Origin: Oxalobacteraceae bacterium
Lineage (GTDB): Bacteria > Pseudomonadota > Gammaproteobacteria > Burkholderiales > Burkholderiaceae_D
NCBI GenBank assembly: GCA_027490465.1
Contig: JAIXXZ010000014.1
Span: forward strand, 1 to 38,909
Direction: 5' to 3'
DNA length: 38,909 nt
The notes below the pieces were generated by a model that was not told the DNA's origin, did not search any database, and saw only the letters and a program-made list of their open reading frames with translations. Shown here piece by piece: positions 27,911-35,404 of this stretch. Numbering within the stretch: the first letter of the stretch is position 1; each line of letters starts with the position of its first letter. The translations under genes were made by a program, and so were the position numbers.

Positions 27911-27968
27911 TAAAAAATCTGGCCAGACGGGATTATCGTACATATTGGGGGAGATACACCCGCTGGCC
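27911..27968 (-). terminator. Probable terminator of the two-component operon
   Basis: Directly after the kinase stop codon, minus-strand GGCCAG-CGGG pairs with CCCG-T-CTGGCC across a 27-nt loop with one bulge and is followed by AGATTTTTT. It would separate the kinase gene from queE. The long loop makes this weaker than a textbook case. Confidence 0.5.
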
Positions 27969-29315
27969 TCAGGGGAAGCGAACCACAAACACGGTACCCC
28001 TGCCCTCGGGGCCCGGACGCAGCTCAATGACGGCGTCGTGGTCGCGAGCAATATCACGAACAATAGCAAGACCCAAACCCGTACCCGGCTGGGACTGGTC
28101 CAATCGATAAAAGCGATTGAAAACACGCTCTTGCTCTGATTCCGGAATGCCGGGGCCGCTGTCCTCCACCATCAAGATGCCGTGTCCGTCAACATGAAGA
28201 CAGCTGACCGTGACCGAGCTGCCACTTGGTGAATAACGAATCGCGTTATCCACCAGGTTATCAATCATGTCACGCAAGAGAAAACGGTCGCCGGCTACAC
28301 GCGTGGGCTGCAAATCGAAGCCGATATCGATATTTTTTTTCAGTGCCTCCTCAACAAATTGCTGCACTGACTCAGCCACCAAGGTATCGAGCGATAACTG
28401 CTCAAGGCGCTGTCGCTCAAAATCCCCCGGCTCGGAGCGCGCCAGCGCCAGTAACTGATTGGCCTGCCGTGCCATTCTCTCGGTCGAGGCCAGCATCAGT
28501 GAGGTCGATTCTGTGGTCTCAGTGTCGTTGCGGTGATGCGATCGCAGCCATTCCAATTGCGCCTTGAAACCCGCCAGAGGCGTACGCAACTGATGCGCCG
28601 CATTCGCCAGAAAATCCTGCCGTGCACGAGCACTTCCCTGAACGCGGTTGAGCAGCTCATTCATGGCGCGGATGAAGGGCACGATTTCCACCGGCGCGTT
28701 CTGCAGCGGCAGAGGCGACAAGTCATCGGAGGTGCGACGTTCGAGATTACTTTCAAGGTCACGCAGCGGCTGCAATCCTCGCTTGAGCACCATCCATACG
28801 ACCAAAGGAATCAAGATCACCAGCAGCAACTCCAGCGCCAAGAGCGACAGCAGAATTCGAAGCCGAATTTCCTGCCGCTTGACGCGAGTTTCGGCAGCAC
28901 CGATGAAAACCGTTTCGCCACCGACCTGGGTGCGCAATGTGATCACGCGCACGTCCTCACCACGCATGCGAGCACCGTAGGCAATCCAGGGCTTGTTTTT
29001 TTCGGGTACCTGCATCACCGGGAAATCACGGTCACCGGCAATGGTGTTACCTGACATGTCGCGAACGACAAAAAACACTTCATCAAGATGGTCAACGCGC
29101 AGAATCTGCTCGGCCTGCTGTGACAATCGCAGCTCGACCGAGGAACCGGTTTCTTTGACGTGGGGTACCAAGGCCCACGCTGCATCTGCCAGACTCTGGT
29201 CGAGTGCCGACTGCGCAGGCATCCATGCAAGCCAGTAGGCCGCCGCCGCTGCAGCCACATTGACGGCCATCAGCGTGACAACCAGCCATTGCAGCAGTTT
29301 GGCTCTGAGACTCAT
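27969..29315 (-). CDS. Sensor histidine kinase, TctE/QseC-like
   Basis: 448 aa membrane sensor. A first membrane helix lies at about residues 8-30, then a periplasmic domain of about 120 residues, a second helix around 155-178 ([23 protein letters not shown]), a HAMP-like segment, the DHp helix with the phospho-accepting His in [18 protein letters not shown], and a HATPase domain with [20 protein letters not shown] and [12 protein letters not shown]. The N-terminal periplasmic part resembles the 2CSK_N domain of TctE kinases, which often sense carboxylates. No transporter sits beside it to name the signal. It overlaps the response-regulator gene by 4 nt. Confidence 0.92.
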   Translation of the reverse strand: MSLRAKLLQWLVVTLMAVNVAAAAAAYWLAWMPAQSALDQSLADAAWALVPHVKETGSSVELRLSQQAEQILRVDHLDEVFFVVRDMSGNTIAGDRDFPVMQVPEKNKPWIAYGARMRGEDVRVITLRTQVGGETVFIGAAETRVKRQEIRLRILLSLLALELLLVILIPLVVWMVLKRGLQPLRDLESNLERRTSDDLSPLPLQNAPVEIVPFIRAMNELLNRVQGSARARQDFLANAAHQLRTPLAGFKAQLEWLRSHHRNDTETTESTSLMLASTERMARQANQLLALARSEPGDFERQRLEQLSLDTLVAESVQQFVEEALKKNIDIGFDLQPTRVAGDRFLLRDMIDNLVDNAIRYSPSGSSVTVSCLHVDGHGILMVEDSGPGIPESEQERVFNRFYRLDQSQPGTGLGLAIVRDIARDHDAVIELRPGPEGRGTVFVVRFP

Positions 29316-29980
29316 CCGTTCGACTGCTCCAGCAGATAACCGAATCCGCGAATGGTTTTGATGGAAATACCTGCCGAGTCAATCTTCGAGCGTATGCGCG
29401 ACACATAGACTTCTACCGCATTGAGCGTGACCTCTTCACCCCAGGGAAGAATGGCATCGATGATTTGCTGTTTGGAGACGACGCGCGATGAGTGTTGCAT
29501 CAGGTGCTCAAGAACCGCCCACTCGCGTGCAGATAAATCAATCACCTGACCATCCACCGTCGCTCGACGCGTGAAAGGATCCAGTTGCAAACCACCCATC
29601 TGCAAGTGAACCGGCCTTGGGTTACTTCGGCGAACCAGCGCCTTGAGACGCGCGACCAGTTCGGGCGCTGCGAATGGCTTGACCAGATAATCATCAGCGC
29701 CCAGCTCCAGCCCGCGTACGCGGTCCTGCACATCATCGCGCGCTGTCAACAGCAATACAGGTAAAGCGCTTCCTCGTGCACGCAGACGACGCACGACCTC
29801 GAAGCCATCGATGCCGGGCAAGCCAATATCAAGGACTGCAACAGACACCACGGGCGATATCAGTGCGCGATCCGCCTCTTCTCCATCGTGAACGACGTGA
29901 ACCGCCATATCGTGCCCGCGAAGAATCCGTGCGATGCCATCAGCGAGAACCAGATCATCTTCTACCAACAGCACATGCAT
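29312..29980 (-). CDS. OmpR-family response regulator (TctD-like)
   Basis: 222 aa. The receiver domain (residues 1-115) has the acidic pair in LLVEDD, the phospho-acceptor Asp51 in [11 protein letters not shown], the Thr of LLLTARDD and the Lys of YLVKPF. A winged-helix DNA-binding domain follows (about 125-220; [39 protein letters not shown]). The start was set at MHVLLVEDD; upstream in-frame residues are not family-like. Partner of the kinase downstream. Regulon unknown. Confidence 0.95.
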   Translation of the reverse strand: MHVLLVEDDLVLADGIARILRGHDMAVHVVHDGEEADRALISPVVSVAVLDIGLPGIDGFEVVRRLRARGSALPVLLLTARDDVQDRVRGLELGADDYLVKPFAAPELVARLKALVRRSNPRPVHLQMGGLQLDPFTRRATVDGQVIDLSAREWAVLEHLMQHSSRVVSKQQIIDAILPWGEEVTLNAVEVYVSRIRSKIDSAGISIKTIRGFGYLLEQSNG

Positions 29981-30060
29981 AGCCAAATCCGCCAAGGGGC
30001 AATAACCCACGCATTTTGCCAGAAGCCTCGGCCTGACCGTCGGTTCAAACAGTGCGCCAT

Positions 30061-30090
30061 AAAAAAACACCGGGCCGCAGCCCGGTGCTT
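30061..30090 (-). terminator. Rho-independent terminator after the TrpB2 gene
   Basis: Minus-strand CACCGGGC-TGCG-GCCCGGTG forms an 8-bp stem followed by TTTTTTT, about 25 nt after the TrpB-like stop codon. It insulates that gene from the response regulator downstream. Confidence 0.92.
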
Positions 30091-30112
30091 CATCTGCAAA
30101 AAACCGCTTTAT

Positions 30113-31483
30113 TTACGCAGCTTCAGGAACGCTCGGCAGACCCGAGAGCGCCATGGCCAGCTCTTTTTCGTCATAGTTTTCATCTTTGAGGTTGCCGGCA
30201 AAATAGCTCGAATAAGCCGCCATATCAAAGTGACCATGACCACACAGATTGAACAGAATCACTTCGCTCTTGCCCTCGCGCTTGCAGCGCAGTGCTTCTT
30301 CAATCGCACCTTTGACAGCGTGATTGGCTTCAGGCGCGGGCACAATACCCTCATGACGTGCGAACAGGACGCCTGCGGCAAAGCATTCGGTCTGGTGATA
30401 GGCAGTCGCTTCAATGAGACCCAGTTCTTTCAGGTGCGACACCAGCGGCGCCATGCCGTGGTAGCGCAATCCACCCGCGTGGAAGCCCGGCGGTGTGAAG
30501 GTCGAGCCCAGCGTATGCATCTTGGTCAGCGGCGCCATGTGGCCGGTGTCACCAAAGTCATACGCGTACTTGCCGCGCGTGAGCGACGGACATGCCGCAG
30601 GCTCTACCGCCACAATGCGTGGCTTGGGACCACCACGCAGGCCGGCTCCGATGAATGGGAAAGCAATACCGGCAAAATTCGAACCACCGCCAGTGCAGCC
30701 GACGATCACATCAGGATAAGCGTCGGCCATCGCCATCTGCTCCATGGATTCAATACCCACGATGGTCTGATGCATCAGCACATGATTGAGTACTGAACCG
30801 AGCGCGTACTTGGTATCGTCATTGGTCGCAGCGATTTCCACGGCCTCGGAGATCGCAATACCCAGACTGCCTGGATGGTCAGGCCTCTGCTCGAGCACCG
30901 AACGACCGTAGTTGGTATCCATGGAGGGCGATGCAACGCAACGGGCGCCGTAAGTTTCCATTACAGCGCGGCGATACGGCTTCTGATCGTATGAGACACG
31001 CACCTGGAACACAGTGACATCAATACCGAACAGCGAGCCAGCGAACGAGAGCGAGGTGCCCCATTGTCCGGCACCGGTCTCGGTTGTCAGACGCTTGATG
31101 CCTGCTTGCTGATTGTAGAAAGCTTGCGGAATCGCGGTGTTGGGCTTGTGACTACCTGCAGGACTCACGCCCTCGTACTTGTAAAAAATTTTGGCCGGTG
31201 TGCCCAAGGCTTTTTCCAGTGCATGCGCACGGAACAGAGGCGCGGGACGCCACAGACGATAGATATCTCGCACGGGTTCAGGAATGTCGATTTCACGCTC
31301 GGTCGAGACCTCTTGCATGATGAGTTCCATCGGGAACAGCGGCGCCAGATCATCCGGACCAATGGGCTGAAGGGTGCCGGGATGAAGAACAGGCGGCAGC
31401 GGCTTGGGCAGGTCGGCCTGAATGTTGTACCAGCGACGTGGAATGCGGTCTTCGGGAAGCAGAAATTTGAGTTGTTGCGACAT
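30113..31483 (-). CDS. TrpB2-type tryptophan synthase beta-like PLP enzyme
   Basis: 456 aa PLP enzyme of the TrpB2 subgroup, which differs from TrpB1 by an N-terminal extension (about residues 1-75) and by YEGVSPAGSHKPNTA, where Lys113 binds PLP. The phosphate loop is GCTGGGSNFAGIAFPFIGAG, and SKVILFNLCGHGHFDM-like sequence closes the protein. TrpB2 enzymes can make tryptophan from indole and serine, and some act without TrpA. No trpA or other trp gene is adjacent; it is monocistronic, with its own terminator. The start MSQQLKF has GGAG 9 nt upstream; the frame is also open to ATGs at 31501 and 31498. Confidence 0.92.
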   Translation of the reverse strand: MSQQLKFLLPEDRIPRRWYNIQADLPKPLPPVLHPGTLQPIGPDDLAPLFPMELIMQEVSTEREIDIPEPVRDIYRLWRPAPLFRAHALEKALGTPAKIFYKYEGVSPAGSHKPNTAIPQAFYNQQAGIKRLTTETGAGQWGTSLSFAGSLFGIDVTVFQVRVSYDQKPYRRAVMETYGARCVASPSMDTNYGRSVLEQRPDHPGSLGIAISEAVEIAATNDDTKYALGSVLNHVLMHQTIVGIESMEQMAMADAYPDVIVGCTGGGSNFAGIAFPFIGAGLRGGPKPRIVAVEPAACPSLTRGKYAYDFGDTGHMAPLTKMHTLGSTFTPPGFHAGGLRYHGMAPLVSHLKELGLIEATAYHQTECFAAGVLFARHEGIVPAPEANHAVKGAIEEALRCKREGKSEVILFNLCGHGHFDMAAYSSYFAGNLKDENYDEKELAMALSGLPSVPEAA

Positions 31484-31642
31484 CGCTCGGAGCTCCATCA
31501 TTATTTTGTTTATAGATATGCTGCCTCGTTTGCCGGCAACACGCGCCCCATTAATTTTTTGGCAATGGGATTTGCGCTTGCTATGTCCGGACTAACGCTA
31601 ATTTACTTCGGCATCAGGGGTTTCGTCCATCCAGAAAACAAA

Positions 31643-31664
31643 ACCCCCTGCTAAGGCAGGGGGT
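31643..31664 (-). terminator. Rho-independent terminator of the PsiF-repeat gene
   Basis: CCCCCTGC-CTTA-GCAGGGGG (minus strand) is an 8-bp GC-rich stem followed by TTTTGTTTT. It lies 30 nt after the stop of the PsiF-repeat gene. Confidence 0.88.
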
Positions 31665-31696
31665 GTTCATGCTGAGCCAGAGGCTTTGAACTCGTA

Positions 31697-32047
31697 TTAC
31701 TTGGATTTCAGGCACTCGCTCATAAACTTTTTGCGCTCGTCACCTTTCTTGCCATCGGCTGCTTTGTTGCAGGTTGCCATTTTGTTCTGCTGCGCGCTGG
31801 CTGGCTTTTCTGCCGGTGCTGGTTCAGCTGGCTTCTCTGTCGCTGCTGGTGCCGCTGATTTCTCTGTCGCTGCTGGTGCGGCTGGCTTCTTGCTCAGACA
31901 CTCTTTCATGAAAGCCTTACGCTCGTCACCTTTCTTGCCAGTGGCTTCCTTGTTGCAAGTCACCATCTTGTTTTGCTGCTCAGTTGCCGCTTCAGCAACA
32001 GGCAAAAATCCCCACGACAGTAACGCTATGGCAGTAATGATGAGTTT
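31697..32047 (-). CDS. Secreted protein with two PsiF repeats
   Basis: 116 aa from a GTG start at 32045-32047, with AGGAGG 4 nt upstream. This short spacing plus the clear signal peptide (VKLIITAIALLSWGFLPVAEAA) decided the start; the longer ATG frame adds 45 unrelated residues. The mature protein has two copies of the PsiF motif, QQNKMVTCNKEATGKKGDER and QQNKMATCNKAADGKKGDER, each with two cysteines, joined by a Pro/Ala/Glu-rich linker. PsiF of E. coli is phosphate-starvation inducible with no known activity. Probably periplasmic. No Pho box was recognised. Confidence 0.88.
   Translation of the reverse strand, partial: KLIITAIALLSWGFLPVAEAATEQQNKMVTCNKEATGKKGDERKAFMKECLSKKPAAPAATEKSAAPAATEKPAEPAPAEKPASAQQNKMATCNKAADGKKGDERKKFMSECLKSK
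31833..31886. repeat. 27-nt tandem duplication in the PsiF linker
   Basis: TTCTCTGTCGCTGCTGGTGC starts at 31833 and again at 31860, a 27-nt unit in frame that encodes two copies of AAPAATEK in the linker between the PsiF motifs. It is a likely site of length variation between strains. Confidence 0.7.
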
Positions 32048-32151
32048 CACGCTTCCTCCTGAATGATGGTGCGCTTGTGCGCAGTTTTGACTTCCGGCAA
32101 TATTTTGCCCGAAAAAATGGCCCCAGAAAATAAAAACTGCGGAGGAAAACA

Positions 32152-33438
32152 TCAGACGGGCGCCAGTCGCTCCATCAGCCATTTCGCGACCCGTAAAACA
32201 ACCTTGTCTTCACCATGCCGCCCTACGACCTGCAAGCCGACAGGCATGCCGGTACGTCCTTTAAAAAAAGGCAAGTGCACACAGGGTAGACCCAACAGTG
32301 TCCATACACGGCTGAAAACAGGATCACCCGTTTGTGTCAGTGTGTCGGGTGCCTCGCCGATTGCACTGGGCGCCAAAAGTACCTCGAATGCGCCAAATGC
32401 ATTGGACACCATGCCGCGTGCTGACTGGGCCAGCTGGAGATTGGCGTAATGACGCTCAATAGGAACCTCCAACCCGCTATCGAGTACCTGGTTGAGATGC
32501 TCGCTTAAAAGATGCGGCTGCCTGAGACGCTCATGCGCCAGCGAGCGCACCAGATCAAAGGCCATGATTTCCTTTTGCGCTTGCATCAACTGCGAAAACA
32601 AAAGCGGCAGTTGCAACTCACGTATCGGCATACCAGCCAAAGCAAGTACCCGGGCTGCATGCTCGAAGGCTTTGTGCGTATCTTCGTCCGCGTGTGGCCA
32701 TTCGTGGGTATGGCATAGCGCAATACGCGGCGCGTGCGACACATCCAGCTGCAGCAAGCCACGGTCGCTGGTGGTGGCGGCAGCAAACAGCGCCACATCA
32801 CCGACCGACCGAGCAATGAAACCAATGGTATCGAGCGAATCAGACAGCGCTTTCACGCCAGTGCGATTGACCATGCCGTAACTGGGCTTGTAACCGACCA
32901 CGCCGCAAAAAGCAGCGGGCCTTATCACTGAAGCCGCCGTTTGCGATGCGAAAGCCAGCGGGACCATACAATCGGCGACGGCAGCAGCGGAGCCGCTGGA
33001 CGAGCCACCAGGCGTATGCGTGAGGCCATGTGGATTGCGGGTCTTTCCCGGCTTGAAGGTCGCAAATTCGGTAGTGACGGTTTTACCCAGCATGAGCGCA
33101 CCCTGCGCTCGACACAAAGCAACGGCGGCTGCATCAGCAGCGGGCTTGTGTGATGCGTAAATCGGCGACCCGTAAGTGGTGGGCATGTCTGCGGTGTCGA
33201 ACAAGTCTTTTACCGCGATGGGTATGCCATGCAAGAGCCCCTGCACCGGCCTGCGGTCAAGTTGACGTGCCTGCTCCAGCGCGCTATCGGCGGCCAGATA
33301 CTCCCAGGCCTGCACGTCACCTTCTCTCGCGTCGATACGATCCAGACAGGCGCGAACCAGTTGTTCTGCAGTGATTTCCCGACGCTCTAGCTGGGGGACC
33401 AGCGCGCTGGCCGATTGTTCATGAAGGGCTTGCGGCAT
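32152..33438 (-). CDS. Amidase-signature family hydrolase
   Basis: 428 aa amidase of the amidase-signature family. The catalytic triad is Lys77 in GIPIAVKDLFD, a cis-serine in GGSSSGSAAAVA (about 145-156) and the nucleophile Ser170 in FASQTAASVIRPAAF. Members hydrolyse many amides; the substrate here is unknown. It is not GatA, judging by length and the lack of gatB/gatC neighbours. AAGGA lies 7 nt before ATG 33438. A small gene ends 11 nt upstream on the same strand and is probably in the same transcript. Confidence 0.9.
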   Translation of the reverse strand: MPQALHEQSASALVPQLERREITAEQLVRACLDRIDAREGDVQAWEYLAADSALEQARQLDRRPVQGLLHGIPIAVKDLFDTADMPTTYGSPIYASHKPAADAAAVALCRAQGALMLGKTVTTEFATFKPGKTRNPHGLTHTPGGSSSGSAAAVADCMVPLAFASQTAASVIRPAAFCGVVGYKPSYGMVNRTGVKALSDSLDTIGFIARSVGDVALFAAATTSDRGLLQLDVSHAPRIALCHTHEWPHADEDTHKAFEHAARVLALAGMPIRELQLPLLFSQLMQAQKEIMAFDLVRSLAHERLRQPHLLSEHLNQVLDSGLEVPIERHYANLQLAQSARGMVSNAFGAFEVLLAPSAIGEAPDTLTQTGDPVFSRVWTLLGLPCVHLPFFKGRTGMPVGLQVVGRHGEDKVVLRVAKWLMERLAPV

Positions 33439-33449
33439 TGTTAATCCTT

Positions 33450-33719
33450 TTAATTTTTCTGGGCTAACCGTCGCGCGGTCTCTCTGGCCTCCCTATCGCG
33501 CGAAGCTGCAGTGTAACCGCCGTTGTTGCCATCGACAAAATGCAGGTGAATTTGCTCCGATTTCACCATGTACGTGAACAATGCCGTCTCAGAAAAATCG
33601 CTGTCCCACACAAGGTCGTGGGTGTCAAAGCGCTTTCCGGTGCCCGCGCGGTCGTTATTGAATTGAACATTCTCCCAAGCGCGTAAAATGCGGCGTATCT
33701 GCAGATTGCACCTACCCAT
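33450..33719 (-). CDS. Small hypothetical protein upstream of the amidase
   Basis: 89 aa if started at the ATG of 33717-33719 (MGRCNLQIRRILRAWENV). I do not recognise the family. The core WENVQFNNDRAGTGKRFDTHDLVWDSDFSETALFTY reads like a genuine soluble domain, and the C-terminus is charged and helical (SRDREARETARRLAQKN). No signal peptide or membrane helix is seen. The stop is 11 nt before the amidase start, suggesting coupling. Oddly, its ATG shares the tetranucleotide CATG with the start of the divergent HELLH gene, which leaves no room for a leader; the true start may differ. No better in-frame ATG, GTG or TTG exists downstream before the core. Confidence 0.5.
   Translation of the reverse strand: MGRCNLQIRRILRAWENVQFNNDRAGTGKRFDTHDLVWDSDFSETALFTYMVKSEQIHLHFVDGNNGGYTAASRDREARETARRLAQKN
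33663..33689 (+). promoter_or_regulatory. Candidate promoter for the HELLH membrane protein
   Basis: TTGAAC (33663-33668) and TAAAAT (33684-33689) are separated by 15 nt, somewhat short, and lie 30 nt before the ATG at 33718. The TAAAATGCG context matches that at tsaB. It lies inside the divergent small gene. Confidence 0.4.
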
Positions 33720-34242
33720 GTCGTTCTTGCTCAGCCCCCTCAACACCGTCGATCTTTCGCAGCATGCAATCGTCCTGCTGGCCATCGTGATGGCGCTGCT
33801 GGCCCTTCGCAGGTGGCCATTGCTATTTGCAGTGTCAATCTGGCCCGGTACGCTAGCCCATGAACTGCTGCATTTTGTGGCAGGGTGGATATTTGGCGCC
33901 AAGCCTGTCGCCCTGTCCGTGATCCCCCGCCGCAATCCCGAAGGTGGCTGGGTGCTGGGCTCAGTAGCATTCACCCATCTGCGCTGGTGGAACAGTGCGC
34001 CGGTTGGCCTCGCCCCTCTGGCGCTGATCCCCGGCAGCGTTTACCTGTTTATGGCGTCGATGACGCCACCGCTGATATCGTTACCGAGTGCGGGAATCAA
34101 ACTCGCTGCCGCGCAGTGCCTGATCGCCGGCTGGCCAAGTCCGCGCGACTGGTCGCATGCAATCATGGGGTTGCTGGTGACCGGCGTGATTCTGCTGATC
34201 GGATATCTGTTGATGATGAGGATGGGTTTACTGTCTTTGTAA
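33718..34242 (+). CDS. Membrane protein with HELLH zinc-protease-like motif
   Basis: 174 aa with about four hydrophobic segments (roughly residues 16-35, 36-60, 97-116 and 148-172). A HELLH motif (His48-His52) lies in SIWPGTLAHELLHFVAGWIFG, the HExxH form typical of M50-like intramembrane zinc proteases or of DUF3267-like relatives. The later NPEGGWVLGSVAFTHLRWWNS might hold a third metal ligand, but I cannot identify the NPDG-type motif of site-2 proteases with confidence. Start ATG 33718 was preferred to 33688 because the extra ten residues are not membrane-like. Function unknown. It could be inactive as a protease. Divergent from the small gene and amidase. Confidence 0.7.
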   Translation: MSFLLSPLNTVDLSQHAIVLLAIVMALLALRRWPLLFAVSIWPGTLAHELLHFVAGWIFGAKPVALSVIPRRNPEGGWVLGSVAFTHLRWWNSAPVGLAPLALIPGSVYLFMASMTPPLISLPSAGIKLAAAQCLIAGWPSPRDWSHAIMGLLVTGVILLIGYLLMMRMGLLSL

Positions 34243-34538
34243 ATGAGTGCACTGAACCCAATATACTTAACTGGAGATACACATCATCTTGATCGCCGAC
34301 ATTAACAAGAATGATGTAATCGTCGGAAACGATTGTTTCAGCAAGTAATATTTGCATAACTTCCAAGAGGCCGCCTGGGAAGAAGCACAAAAGTTGCAAA
34401 CCACCTGAGTATCCCAATCACGACGATTCGACGTGGCGCCAGACGAAAAAGCTGTCATTCTCGTTGGATAGTCATGGTCGAACTGGGAGTCAACACTGCA
34501 TGCTGTACGCCCGATTACCCCACCCACCAATCATGACG
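34243..34538. other. Gene-free 296 nt; possible decayed minus-strand frame
   Basis: No confident gene is seen. On the minus strand, a stretch at about 34250-34417 reads protein-like (LLEVMQILLAETIVSDDYI, then VNVGDQDDVYLQLSILGS), but it runs out over the 3' end of the HELLH gene, lacks a good start and is broken upstream by stops. It could be a remnant. No hairpin with a T-run and no repeat was recognised. Confidence 0.3.
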
Positions 34539-35207
34539 TCATCGTACTCGCCGGTATGAGCCGGCGCCAATCCCATTGCGAGGAGTACACATGATGTACT
34601 CGCTGATGTTGACCGAGGCATCTGAAATGCTGAACACGGCCTCGTCACTCATGGAAATCATGTAGCCACCCTTGACAGGTTTGAGCGCTTCATCCAGATC
34701 ACATAACTTGCCATCCGGGAAGGGCTGAGGGTTATGGGCGTCGGGCATCCAGTTACCCCACAGGCGGATCCGTTTACGACCATCGGCAGAGTAAACCAGA
34801 ATGGCCAGACTATCGTGTGTGAACTTGCCATCGGCATTTGAATAAATTTTTGCAAGCGCCTGTGCTTCTATTTCAGCTGTACGGGCTCGAACTATCGCCG
34901 CACACCGACGCGCAGCCTCTGTGCCAGCAAGTGATTTGCCACTGTCATCAGTCATGCAGTAAGGATAACCCGATAAAAACACACGCTGCGTAGCCAGCAG
35001 AAATCCTTTGAGGGGAAAACCCGCATTCACTTGCTTGAAAACCTCACCCATCCGCGTATCAGCGGCATCGAGTTCAGGGTTGCTGCAGATGAGTTTTTCC
35101 AAGGGACGGCGAGCTTTTCCGCAATCGAAGCTGGCGGCTGACGCGGCACCCGAAAAGAGCAACAGAGCCCCAGCCAATGCAATTGCGCGCAACAGAAAAA
35201 ATCTCAT
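34539..35207 (-). CDS. Secreted LprI-like protein
   Basis: 222 aa. The signal peptide MRFFLLRAIALAGALLLFSG...ASA is followed by the LprI N-terminal-type segment SFDCGKARRPLEKLICSNPE with DAADTRMGEVF, in which the two cysteines are conserved. This domain occurs in the mycobacterial lysozyme inhibitor LprI and in many proteobacterial periplasmic proteins. The C-terminal ~100 residues (FTHDSLAILVYSADGRKRIRLWG...) are not recognised. GGGAG lies 5 nt before ATG 35205-35207, which decided the start. A role in lysozyme resistance is possible but unproven. No operon partner: it is flanked by ~200 nt on the upstream side. Confidence 0.78.
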   Translation of the reverse strand: MRFFLLRAIALAGALLLFSGAASAASFDCGKARRPLEKLICSNPELDAADTRMGEVFKQVNAGFPLKGFLLATQRVFLSGYPYCMTDDSGKSLAGTEAARRCAAIVRARTAEIEAQALAKIYSNADGKFTHDSLAILVYSADGRKRIRLWGNWMPDAHNPQPFPDGKLCDLDEALKPVKGGYMISMSDEAVFSISDASVNISEYIMCTPRNGIGAGSYRRVR

Positions 35208-35404
35208 ACAAACTCCCTTGAAAAATTGAGGCTGCATCATCCACAGGATATATAGTTTTAATTTTTGAAACTACTTTAATCCCGAAAAAATCAAGTGCGC
35301 AATTATTATCGATGTAGCACGTCATCGGCTGCAGATAGCAGTTTACCCGCGAGTGACCCGTTCATGTGCCCCAACCATCCCCAAGCATGTCGTGGCTCGC
35401 ACCG

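Noticed and set aside
29888-30796. 302-codon plus-strand open frame opposite the response regulator and TrpB2
   Set aside because: It runs across two unrelated genes and a terminator and has no recognisable domain.
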